NCBI RefSeq assembly: GCF_002150765.1
Contig: NZ_MUYM01000077.1
Span: forward strand, 1 to 50,997
Direction of reading: 5' to 3'
DNA length: 50,997 nt
Origin: Lentzea kentuckyensis
Lineage (GTDB): Bacteria > Actinomycetota > Actinomycetes > Mycobacteriales > Pseudonocardiaceae
Below the pieces are notes generated by a model that made no database searches, was not told where the DNA came from, and worked only from the letters and a program-made list of their open reading frames with translations. Positions 8,969 to 15,417 of the stretch are shown piece by piece. Position 1 is the stretch's first letter. Each line of letters begins with the position of its first letter. The position numbers and the translations under genes were made by a program.

Positions 8969-9202
8969 TCAGTCTTCGTCCTGGTCGGGGTCGACAGCGG
9001 GAGCGCTGGTGTAAACCTCGACCACCCACTCCTCTTCCAACGCCTCGGCGTCGTCGGCGTCGGGAACGAGTCGGTTGTAGACGCGGACACCGAGGTCGAG
9101 CACGTCAGCGGCCTGAACCGCTTCGAGAGCCTCGGCCGCCGAGTCGACGATGTGGGTGGTGAGCAGCTGCGGAGCCGTGAATTCGGCGACTTCTTGGGAC
9201 AC
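8969..9202 (-). CDS. Conserved small acidic protein, function unknown
   Basis: The 77-residue product is strongly acidic, ending in DPDQDED, with a central stretch AAEALEAVQAADVLDLGVRVYNRLVPDADDAEALEEEWVVEVY. It has no signal peptide or membrane segment and I do not recognise a named domain. The even codon use and the position between two well-separated neighbours support it as a real gene. It is convergent with the oxidoreductase gene and divergent from the secreted protein gene at 9305. Confidence 0.6.
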   Translation of the reverse strand: MSQEVAEFTAPQLLTTHIVDSAAEALEAVQAADVLDLGVRVYNRLVPDADDAEALEEEWVVEVYTSAPAVDPDQDED

Positions 9203-9304
9203 GCGCGGACCCTAGCGCATTGACGTTTCACCCAATCGATATGAGACTAGGCGCGCCCAGCGGGGGAGCTGTGGGCAAGTCACGGGGGTCGAACAGAGGA
9301 AGTC

Positions 9305-9880
9305 ATGCAGCATCGTCGGGTCACGCGCGGAGCAAAGACCGCGATCACCATCGCGGGTGTGGCTGCTGGGGTGCTCGCACTACTCGGTGTGATTCAGTTT
9401 GCACTCAGTGGCAGCAACTCCACCGCCCAGCCCAACACCACGGCGACGACGACTACGTCGAACGGCGTCCAGGCGCCCGATGCCGCACTGGAAACCACCG
9501 AGCCTTCCGCGGACGTGAAGGTGCAGACGGGTTCCTTCAAGCAGCAGCGCGGCATGCTGACGATAGAGGTCACACGCGTAGAAGCCGCAAACGGCCGTGT
9601 GAAGCTCTTCGTGACGGCCACGAACGCCTCCCAGGCCAGGATGACCCTCCCCGTGGACGGCATCGCGGTCCTGGACGATCTGAAGCGGACGTACACGGCG
9701 TCGAGCAGCAAGTGGGAAGGCTTGGTCACCCAGGGCACCACGACCCAGGGCACCGTCGTCCTCGACGAAAAGCTCGGCCAGGGTGTGAACTCGCTCACGC
9801 TGACGTTCTCGTCGATCTCCGGCCAGTTCGCCCCGACCGGCGCCGCGATCACCGTGACGGGCATCCCGATCCCGAAGTGA
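9305..9880 (+). CDS. Membrane-anchored extracytoplasmic protein, DUF4352-like
   Basis: This 191-residue protein has one N-terminal membrane helix (about residues 13-33, AITIAGVAAGVLALLGVIQFAL), then a Thr/Ser/Asn-rich linker and a beta-rich domain. That domain (LTIEVTRVEAANGRVKLFVTATNAS..., SSISGQFAPTGAAITVTGIPI) is reminiscent of the Ig-like DUF4352/telokin-like fold, so a cell-surface location is likely. GAGGAAG lies just upstream of the ATG. The function is unknown. Confidence 0.7.
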   Translation: MQHRRVTRGAKTAITIAGVAAGVLALLGVIQFALSGSNSTAQPNTTATTTTSNGVQAPDAALETTEPSADVKVQTGSFKQQRGMLTIEVTRVEAANGRVKLFVTATNASQARMTLPVDGIAVLDDLKRTYTASSSKWEGLVTQGTTTQGTVVLDEKLGQGVNSLTLTFSSISGQFAPTGAAITVTGIPIPK

Positions 9881-9936
9881 TTCGGTCGCGCTGAGTGGGT
9901 ACGCCTCGGGTGAGTTCAACCCTTTGGGAGGCACCT

Positions 9937-10098
9937 GTGGCTCAGCGTGGAAGTGATCAGCACGGCCCCGCCCGCGACGACGAGCTGAAGCGCGAGCTCG
10001 CGAACGAACTGCGCGCCGGCGGCCCAACGCGCGCACAGGCGTGGCGCGAGCCGGAGATGCCGGAACCGGACGAAAATCCGCCGGACGAACGCTCGTAG
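9937..10098 (+). CDS. Small charged hypothetical protein
   Basis: The 53-residue product is hydrophilic and probably partly disordered (DDELKRELANELRAGGPTRAQAWREPEMPEPDENPPDERS). The GTG at 9937 was chosen over an in-frame GTG at 9895 because a strong GGGAGG (9926-9931) sits 5 nt before it. It has no recognised domain. Nineteen bases separate it from the NADAR gene, so the two may share a transcript. Confidence 0.55.
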   Translation: MAQRGSDQHGPARDDELKRELANELRAGGPTRAQAWREPEMPEPDENPPDERS

Positions 10099-10117
10099 GC
10101 GACCTACTGTTGGTCGC

Positions 10118-10618
10118 GTGAAGTACTTGTTCTTCTGGGGACACCAGCCCGAACGTGACGGCAGCATCGGCAAGGGCTGCCTGTCGCAGTGGTGGCCGTG
10201 CTCGTTCGTCGTTGAGGGACAACAGTTCGCGTCGGCAGAGCACTACATGATGTGGCGCAAGGCCTTGCTGTTCGGTGATGCTTCTGTTGCCGCGCAGGTT
10301 CTTGCCGCCCGCACACCCGCCGAGGCGAAGGCGCTGGGGCGGGTCGTCTCCGGATTCGACGACTCCGCCTGGGTTTCTGCCCGCCTGGAGATCGTGGTGG
10401 AGGGCAACCTGGCGAAGTTCGGCCAGGATCCCGCCCTGCGTTCCTACCTGCTGGGCACGGGTTCCCGCGTGCTGGTCGAGGCCAGCCCGCAGGACCGCGT
10501 GTGGGGCATCGGCCTGGTGGCCACGGATCCGCGCGCCGCGGACTCGTCGACGTGGCTCGGCCTGAACCTGCTCGGCGAGGCCCTGATGGAGGTCCGCTCT
10601 AGGTTGTCCGCAGCGTGA
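10118..10618 (+). CDS. NADAR-family protein (YbiA-like)
   Basis: This 166-residue protein matches NADAR throughout: FFWGHQP at the N-terminus, LSQWWPCSFVVEGQQFASAEHYMMWRKALLF, then WVSARLEIVVEGNLAKFGQ, and the C-terminal DRVWGIGL with LGLNLLGEALMEVR. Characterised members are N-glycosidases: some hydrolyse riboflavin pathway intermediates and others remove ADP-ribose from guanine in nucleic acids, countering DarT-like toxins. Which activity applies cannot be told from sequence. Its 3' end overlaps the convergent NUDIX gene by 20 nt. The neighbourhood is rich in ADP-ribose-linked genes. Confidence 0.9.
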   Translation: MKYLFFWGHQPERDGSIGKGCLSQWWPCSFVVEGQQFASAEHYMMWRKALLFGDASVAAQVLAARTPAEAKALGRVVSGFDDSAWVSARLEIVVEGNLAKFGQDPALRSYLLGTGSRVLVEASPQDRVWGIGLVATDPRAADSSTWLGLNLLGEALMEVRSRLSAA

Positions 10619-11129
10619 GGTAGGTGGTGAGGGCCGCCAGCGTGATGCCGCAGGGGATCTGTCCTTTTCGGATCAACGCCGGGATCTCGTTGAGCGGCAC
10701 CCACTCCACCCTGGCCGCCTCAGCCGGGTCGTGTTCACCGGTCTTCTCCGGGTCAGTGCCGACGAAGACGTGCGTGACGTGGCTGCTGATGCCGTTCAAC
10801 GGGTTCATGGTGATCAACGGCTCGATTGTTGCGGGCCGGTACCCGGTCTCTTCCTCGGTCTCGCGGATCGCCGCCGTCTCGGCAGTTTCGCCCGCCTCCA
10901 GCCGCCCGGCCGGGATCTCCCAGCCCCACACGCCGGTGGTGAAGCGGTGGCGCCACATCAGCAGGACGTCGTCGTCCCGGACGACCACGACCCCTGTCGA
11001 CGGGTAGGGCAACCGCAGCACGTGATGCTCGAACCGCTCGCCCTGAGGGATCTCGACCTCGTCGAGGTCGACGCTCATCCACTCCGAGTCGTACATCCTG
11101 CGGGTGCCGTGCACCGTCCATTCCGTCAC
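10599..11129 (-). CDS. NUDIX hydrolase, ADP-ribose pyrophosphatase type
   Basis: This 176-residue protein has a complete Nudix box at residues 75-97: GRLEAGETAETAAIRETEEETGY in outline, with the RE-x-x-EE-x-G metal-binding glutamates. The preceding WGWEIPAGRLE and following PLITMNPLNGISSHVTHVFVG resemble ADP-ribose/ADP-sugar pyrophosphatases, which cut ADP-ribose to AMP and ribose 5-phosphate. It starts with GTG inside the stop of the upstream NrtR-like gene (4-nt overlap), so the two form an operon. Confidence 0.88.
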   Translation of the reverse strand: MTEWTVHGTRRMYDSEWMSVDLDEVEIPQGERFEHHVLRLPYPSTGVVVVRDDDVLLMWRHRFTTGVWGWEIPAGRLEAGETAETAAIRETEEETGYRPATIEPLITMNPLNGISSHVTHVFVGTDPEKTGEHDPAEAARVEWVPLNEIPALIRKGQIPCGITLAALTTYLTLRTT

Positions 11130-11887
11130 GGTGAAGCACTATCACGTGCACCTCGCGCCTGTGCCATGCGTGGCGAGGAGTTAACGGTGGGGCGCAGCAT
11201 CGCGGGGTGCATCGTGGCGGCAGGACCCGCTCGGAAAAGCGCGGCCGGCCGGCCACCCTGGCGGGTCGTCTGCTCCCCGGTCGGTGCGAGTACCCCATCC
11301 GCTCCAGTGATCTTGCGATGGAAGTTCCGCTGGTCGAGCGGTTCGTCCCAGACGATCTCGTAGACCCGCCGGAGCTCGGCCACGGTGAATTCGGGCGGGC
11401 AGAACCGGGTGGCGAGTGTTGTGTACTCGAGTTTGCTCCTGGCTCGTTCGACCGCGTCGGCAACTATTCGCTGATGGTCGAACGCCAGTTGTGTCGACGG
11501 GGCGAGTGCGATCTTGGTCGGCACCCATGAGGCGGCCCGTGCGTCGCCTCCCGCGTCCGGGGTCGGAAGATCGGGAACGAACGCCAGGTAGCAGACCGTC
11601 ACGACTCTGCCCCTCGGGTCGCGGCCGGGTGCGCCGTAGGTTCGCAGTTGTTCCAGATGAACGCTACCGAGGTCGAGGCCGGTTTCCTCGGCGAGCTCTC
11701 GTTCGGCGGCAGCGTCCAGGGTTTCGTGGTCGTCGGCCAGGAAGCCCCCTGGCAGGGCCTGCAGCCCGCGCCACGGGTCAATCCCACGTTCGATCAGCAG
11801 GATCTGCAGCGCACCTTCGCGGACCGTGAGAACTGCGAGATCCACGGCGATGGCGACCGTCGGCACCTGCCATGTCCCGTCCGACAC
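11126..11887 (-). CDS. NrtR-like Nudix-domain transcriptional regulator
   Basis: The 253-residue protein pairs an N-terminal Nudix domain (LPGGFLADDHETLDAAAERE followed by LAEETGL) with a C-terminal winged helix (FCPPEFTVAELRRVYEIVWDEPLDQRNFHRKI), the NrtR architecture. NrtR proteins sense ADP-ribose and repress NAD or sugar genes. The spacing from the box glycine to the first glutamate is six residues instead of the usual five, which fits a sensor better than an enzyme. The GTG at 11887 was chosen because AGGAG (11896-11900) precedes it by 8 nt. It heads an operon with the NUDIX gene, and a perfect palindrome lies upstream at 11974-11996. Confidence 0.87.
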   Translation of the reverse strand: MSDGTWQVPTVAIAVDLAVLTVREGALQILLIERGIDPWRGLQALPGGFLADDHETLDAAAERELAEETGLDLGSVHLEQLRTYGAPGRDPRGRVVTVCYLAFVPDLPTPDAGGDARAASWVPTKIALAPSTQLAFDHQRIVADAVERARSKLEYTTLATRFCPPEFTVAELRRVYEIVWDEPLDQRNFHRKITGADGVLAPTGEQTTRQGGRPAALFRAGPAATMHPAMLRPTVNSSPRMAQARGARDSASP

Positions 11888-11933
11888 TGTCGATACTCCT
11901 CTCAGACTGGCTCTGACCTGCATAAACGTTTGG

Positions 11934-11950
11934 CGAGCGAGATTCGCTCG
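11934..11950. repeat. 7-bp inverted repeat in the nrtR-like leader
   Basis: CGAGCGA (11934-11940), GAT, then TCGCTCG (11944-11950) form a perfect short hairpin between the palindromic operator and the NrtR-like gene start. It could be a second protein site or a leader hairpin. Confidence 0.45.
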
Positions 11951-11973
11951 GCTAGAGCGTTGGTGTGAACTCA

Positions 11974-11996
11974 GTTTACGTCATATTGACGTAAAC
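11974..11996. promoter_or_regulatory. Perfect palindrome, probable operator of the NrtR-like regulator
   Basis: GTTTACGTCA (11974-11983), spacer TAT, then TGACGTAAAC (11987-11996) form a perfect 10-bp dyad. It lies in the 185-nt gap between the divergent NrtR-like gene and the nucleosidase gene. The length and position fit the roughly 21-23-bp palindromes bound by NrtR-type dimers. If the assignment is right, one site could control both directions. Confidence 0.7.
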
Positions 11997-12072
11997 AGCC
12001 GTACGGCGCTAGCGTCCGTTGCGGCGCCGTTGTTCACCCTCATTCCGCGAACAGATCGTGTTGGAGCGAACG

Positions 12073-12954
12073 ATGATCGTCATTTTGACTGCGCTCAACG
12101 TCGAGCAGGACGCTGTGCTCGAACACCTGGACAACATCGAAGTGCACAAGCAGGAAGACGGCACGATTTTCGACGTCGGCACGCTCGCGGGCCACTCGGA
12201 CCACCGCATCGCGGTCGGCATCACCGGGCCTGGCACCACGACTGCGGCCGTCCTCACCGAACGGGCCAGGACCGAGTTCTCGCCGACCGCGATGATGTTC
12301 GTCGGGGTTGCGGGCGGCCTCAGGGACTGGCTCGCCATCGGTGATGTGGTGGTCGGAACGAAGATCTACTCGTATCAAGGGGGCCGCAGCGAAGACACAG
12401 GCTTCCGCGTCCGGCCACGCGCGTGGGAGATTTCGCACCGCATCGAGCAGACGGCGCGCCGCCTGCCCAGGAACAACAACTGGCACGACTTCCTGCCTGC
12501 GGAGGCCAAGCTCGATGCGCCGTCGGTCGAGTTCGGGCCGATCGCAGTGGGCGACGTCGTCCTGAACTCCACGACGTCAGCGATCGCATGCCGCATTCGC
12601 GAGTCGTACAACGATGCGATTGCTGTGGAGATGGAAGGTTCCGGATTCGCGCATGCCGCCGCGCTCAGTGATCAGCTTCCCGTCGCTGTCATCCGCGGGA
12701 TCAGCGATCGCGCTGACGGTACCAAGGACCTGACCGACGGCGAGAACAGTCAGCACGTCGCGGCACGCAATGCGGCAGCATTCGCGGCTGCTTTGGCTGC
12801 AGCGCTGGAACCGCGCGCGAGCCGCACCCCTCAGGTGACCGAGCCTGTAGCGCCTGTGGTGCACAACCGCAATATCGCGCGTGACAACTCCCATGTGGAC
12901 CAGCAGGTCGGCGTCAACCTCGGATCGATCAACTGGAACCGGGGCAAGAGGTGA
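12073..12954 (+). CDS. MTA/SAH nucleosidase-fold protein with C-terminal amyloid-like motif
   Basis: This 293-residue protein belongs to the purine nucleoside phosphorylase superfamily (PNP_UDP_1). Visible catalytic features are TALNVEQDAV (Glu11), FVGVAGGL, VEMEGSGFA (Glu188) and IRGISDRADG (Asp212), matching the acid/base residues of MTA/SAH nucleosidase. After the domain comes a low-complexity linker and a tail with N265, N267, A269, D271 and VDQQVGV (275-281). The same pattern occurs at the start of the next protein. PNP_UDP domains act as nucleotide-degrading effectors in bacterial NLR-like systems. GGAG precedes the ATG by 8 nt. The stop overlaps the next GTG (GTGA). Confidence 0.85.
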   Translation: MIVILTALNVEQDAVLEHLDNIEVHKQEDGTIFDVGTLAGHSDHRIAVGITGPGTTTAAVLTERARTEFSPTAMMFVGVAGGLRDWLAIGDVVVGTKIYSYQGGRSEDTGFRVRPRAWEISHRIEQTARRLPRNNNWHDFLPAEAKLDAPSVEFGPIAVGDVVLNSTTSAIACRIRESYNDAIAVEMEGSGFAHAAALSDQLPVAVIRGISDRADGTKDLTDGENSQHVAARNAAAFAAALAAALEPRASRTPQVTEPVAPVVHNRNIARDNSHVDQQVGVNLGSINWNRGKR

Positions 12955-14906
12955 CCACCGATTCCGAGCGGCCCTCGGTGACGGTGGAGAACCAGAACCA
13001 GGCGACCGACTCGGCGCAGGTGGATCAACAGGTGGGCGTTCAGTTCCACGAGTCGGTCCTGCACGACACGAAGATCTACAACTACTCATCGGACGACCCT
13101 CCCGAGCGCAAGCACGAGGTCGCCGTACGCCTGCTTGAGGGTGGCAACCCCCGAGATGCCGAACGGCTCTTCCGCAGTTTGGTGATGAGTCGCGACATCA
13201 CCACCGAACGCGCCTACTACTACGTCCTGTCAATCCTCAGCGAGCGCTCGTTCATCGAAATCACCGCGGAGCTGTCAGAGGAGGTCCACCGCGTCGGGAA
13301 GCTCTGCTCGTCGCTACCTGCGGACCGGTGGAGCGAGGCGTTCACCGTTGTAATCGATCTCCTCGCCCACGCGCATGCTGAGTTCACCGGCGGCACCACT
13401 GAAAATGAGGTGCGGGCCTACCACGCGCTCGACGGCGATCGGCAGACCGAGATCGACCTGCATCTGGATCTGATCCTCAGTGGAGCAGCGCAGGAAAAGC
13501 TGGCGAGTCAACGCAAGCGCACCGTTGCTGAGGAACGAATGAGCCGAGGCAGGGTGAAGAGGGCTTGGAAGTTCTTCGAGGCTCATCCACGGCAGCCTCG
13601 GAGGTACGAATCATTGCCGGCCCGCTCCGATCCAGGAGACTGGCGGTTCCTGCTCCTCGGCACCGCTGCGGTTGTGGTGGCTCTTGTGCTTGTTGTGCGT
13701 AGCGGTGTGTCGGCTGCCGCCGTCACCGGACTCGTGCTGTTCGCGGCGGGCGGGTACGTGGCGCTTCGATGCGCAATCACGCGCGAGACCCACCTCCTCC
13801 ACGCGACGGCTGTTCAGGACGAGTTCGCCCTGGCGCCTGATGACATGCAAGAGCCAGCCGTCAAACTCGAGAACCTCGTCGACTACCGCTTCCGCAAGCA
13901 CAGCCAAGGGAGCGACTGGCTCGGCTATTCGGCTGGATATCGGGACCACCTCAAACGCCGTTTGCGCGCGCAGTACTCCGATGTGGACATGCACCACGGC
14001 GAGGTGACCTGGTTGGTGGACTGGCACGTCGAACGAGTTGCCGCCGTGTGGCGCGCCGGCGAGCGCTACGACGACGTGCGGACGCCTAGCGGCTTGGGAT
14101 TTGCTCTGCTCGGCAGGTGCGCCGGCGTCGCACTCGGCGCGTTCGGTGTTTTTATCCTGCTGCGTGAAGGTCACCTGGGAGCCCTGCTGCTGTTCGTCGC
14201 GTTCTGGGGACATCTGGGCGCTGCGCGGTTGCTCGCGCGACCCCGCGTGCGTGTGCTGATCGACCAGCGCGCCGACGACCTGTTCGCAAAAGAGCTGGTC
14301 GCGCACGAAGAACGAGTGGAGCTTCTGCGCGATCGTCCGAGCGATGCCGAGATGGCTCGCTGGATGGCTCTGGACAAGTTGTTCCTCAAAGACGAAGCCC
14401 TCCGCCGTGCTGATCTCAACGAGCGGGACCTCGTGACACACGTGGTGCTCACCGAGCGCGCGCCATTCGCACGTCGTGGACGTGTGACGAAAGGTCCGCA
14501 TCGCTACGAGGCGTACAACGTGCAGATATTCCTGCTCACGCGATACGGCATGCGTTCGGTGCGGACTCGCCTCGACTTCGCCACCGGCACCACGAAGAAC
14601 GAGAAACGCCAAATGTTCCCGTACGACGCGGTCGCATCGGCATCGATCGAGGAGACCGATGGTTCGAGCAACAGGGTGTTCGAACTGACACTGGTCAACG
14701 CGGTGAAGATCGCGGAGGTCAAGGAGAACCTTCGCAACGCGGCTGACGTCGAGGTGGACGGCATCGAGGACCTCGTCCTCGTCACTCAGACGTCCGGATT
14801 CGACAGTGCTCTGCGGGTGCTCGAGGCTGTCGCCACCGAAGGGCGTGACTGGATCGTCCGCGACGAGGAGCGCAAGTCGCGGTGGGCGCGGAACTGGAGC
14901 CAGTGA
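12951..14906 (+). CDS. Four-helix membrane protein sharing the nucleosidase motif
   Basis: The 651-residue protein begins with the shared motif (N14, N16, A18, D20, VDQQVGV at 24-30), then a helical soluble region (about 50-215, TPR-like in character: LLEGGNPRDAERLF). It has two membrane hairpins at about 233-273 and 382-428, and a large cytoplasmic C-terminal region. That C-terminal part has a mixed strand/helix pattern (YGMRSVRTRLDFATG, VFELTLVNAVKIAEV). I do not recognise a named domain. It is coupled to the nucleosidase by a 4-nt overlap. Its codon third positions look richer in A/T than those of its core neighbours, which suggests recent acquisition. Confidence 0.8.
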   Translation: MTTDSERPSVTVENQNQATDSAQVDQQVGVQFHESVLHDTKIYNYSSDDPPERKHEVAVRLLEGGNPRDAERLFRSLVMSRDITTERAYYYVLSILSERSFIEITAELSEEVHRVGKLCSSLPADRWSEAFTVVIDLLAHAHAEFTGGTTENEVRAYHALDGDRQTEIDLHLDLILSGAAQEKLASQRKRTVAEERMSRGRVKRAWKFFEAHPRQPRRYESLPARSDPGDWRFLLLGTAAVVVALVLVVRSGVSAAAVTGLVLFAAGGYVALRCAITRETHLLHATAVQDEFALAPDDMQEPAVKLENLVDYRFRKHSQGSDWLGYSAGYRDHLKRRLRAQYSDVDMHHGEVTWLVDWHVERVAAVWRAGERYDDVRTPSGLGFALLGRCAGVALGAFGVFILLREGHLGALLLFVAFWGHLGAARLLARPRVRVLIDQRADDLFAKELVAHEERVELLRDRPSDAEMARWMALDKLFLKDEALRRADLNERDLVTHVVLTERAPFARRGRVTKGPHRYEAYNVQIFLLTRYGMRSVRTRLDFATGTTKNEKRQMFPYDAVASASIEETDGSSNRVFELTLVNAVKIAEVKENLRNAADVEVDGIEDLVLVTQTSGFDSALRVLEAVATEGRDWIVRDEERKSRWARNWSQ

Positions 14907-14945
14907 GCCGAGGGTCTTCGTCCGAGTGCGGCGGAGGCTGAAACC

Positions 14946-14975
14946 GGAGGCCCGGCGGAACGTTCGCCGGGCTCC
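14946..14975 (+). terminator. Hairpin after the membrane protein gene
   Basis: GGAGGCCCGGCG (14946-14957) pairs with CGCCGGGCTCC (14965-14975) with one bulged base. It separates the two-gene system from the next small gene. Confidence 0.6.
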
Positions 14976-15001
14976 TCATCGCGGAGGTGGTCCCAAATGA
15001 C

Positions 15002-15364
15002 ATGAAAATCGAAAAGCTCGAACGCGTGGCGTCGCGGACACGTGTAGAGGAAGCGTCTCGTGATGTGGCGCGAGTGATCTGGCAGGGAGAGGCGATGTTC
15101 AGCTACTCAGGACCAGCCCGGCTCGTCTACGGCGACGGCAGAACCGTCGAGCTGGACCGGGTGGACCTGATCGAGACGGTGACCGACGGCCTCTGGCAGT
15201 GGTCCGGCGCGGGAACCTCCTCGGAACCGCTCATCGACGGTGGTGCCCTGATGAGGCTGCCGACCGGGACCGAGGCCGGTGTCGTCGTGTCCGACGTCCG
15301 TGTCATCACCAACGCGCGCGGTGTGGCGTGCAGTGCGAGGTTGTTCGGCAGCTACACGGACTGA
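15002..15364 (+). CDS. Small beta-rich hypothetical protein
   Basis: This roughly 120-residue protein is predicted to be mostly beta strand (FSYSGPARLVYGDGRTVELDRV, LWQWSGAG, GVVVSDVRVITNARGVACSARLFGSY). No signal peptide or membrane segment is visible, and I do not recognise a family. The start is uncertain: ATG at 15002 has GGAGG 14 nt upstream, and a GTG at 14987 is in frame. A terminator-like hairpin separates it from the membrane protein gene, so membership of that system is possible but not shown. It is convergent with glnA. Confidence 0.6.
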   Translation: MKIEKLERVASRTRVEEASRDVARVIWQGEAMFSYSGPARLVYGDGRTVELDRVDLIETVTDGLWQWSGAGTSSEPLIDGGALMRLPTGTEAGVVVSDVRVITNARGVACSARLFGSYTD

Positions 15365-15400
15365 GGGCCGGGTGACTGTTTCCAGTCACCCGGCCCTCAG
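15361..15400. terminator. Bidirectional terminator between the hypothetical gene and glnA
   Basis: A perfect 18-bp stem pairs CTGAGGGCCGGGTGACTG (15361-15378) with 15383-15400 around a TTTC loop. It overlaps the stop of the plus-strand gene and ends 18 nt from the glnA stop, so it can end both transcripts. Confidence 0.85.
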
Positions 15401-15417
15401 GTTCGTTCAGAGGTCGA

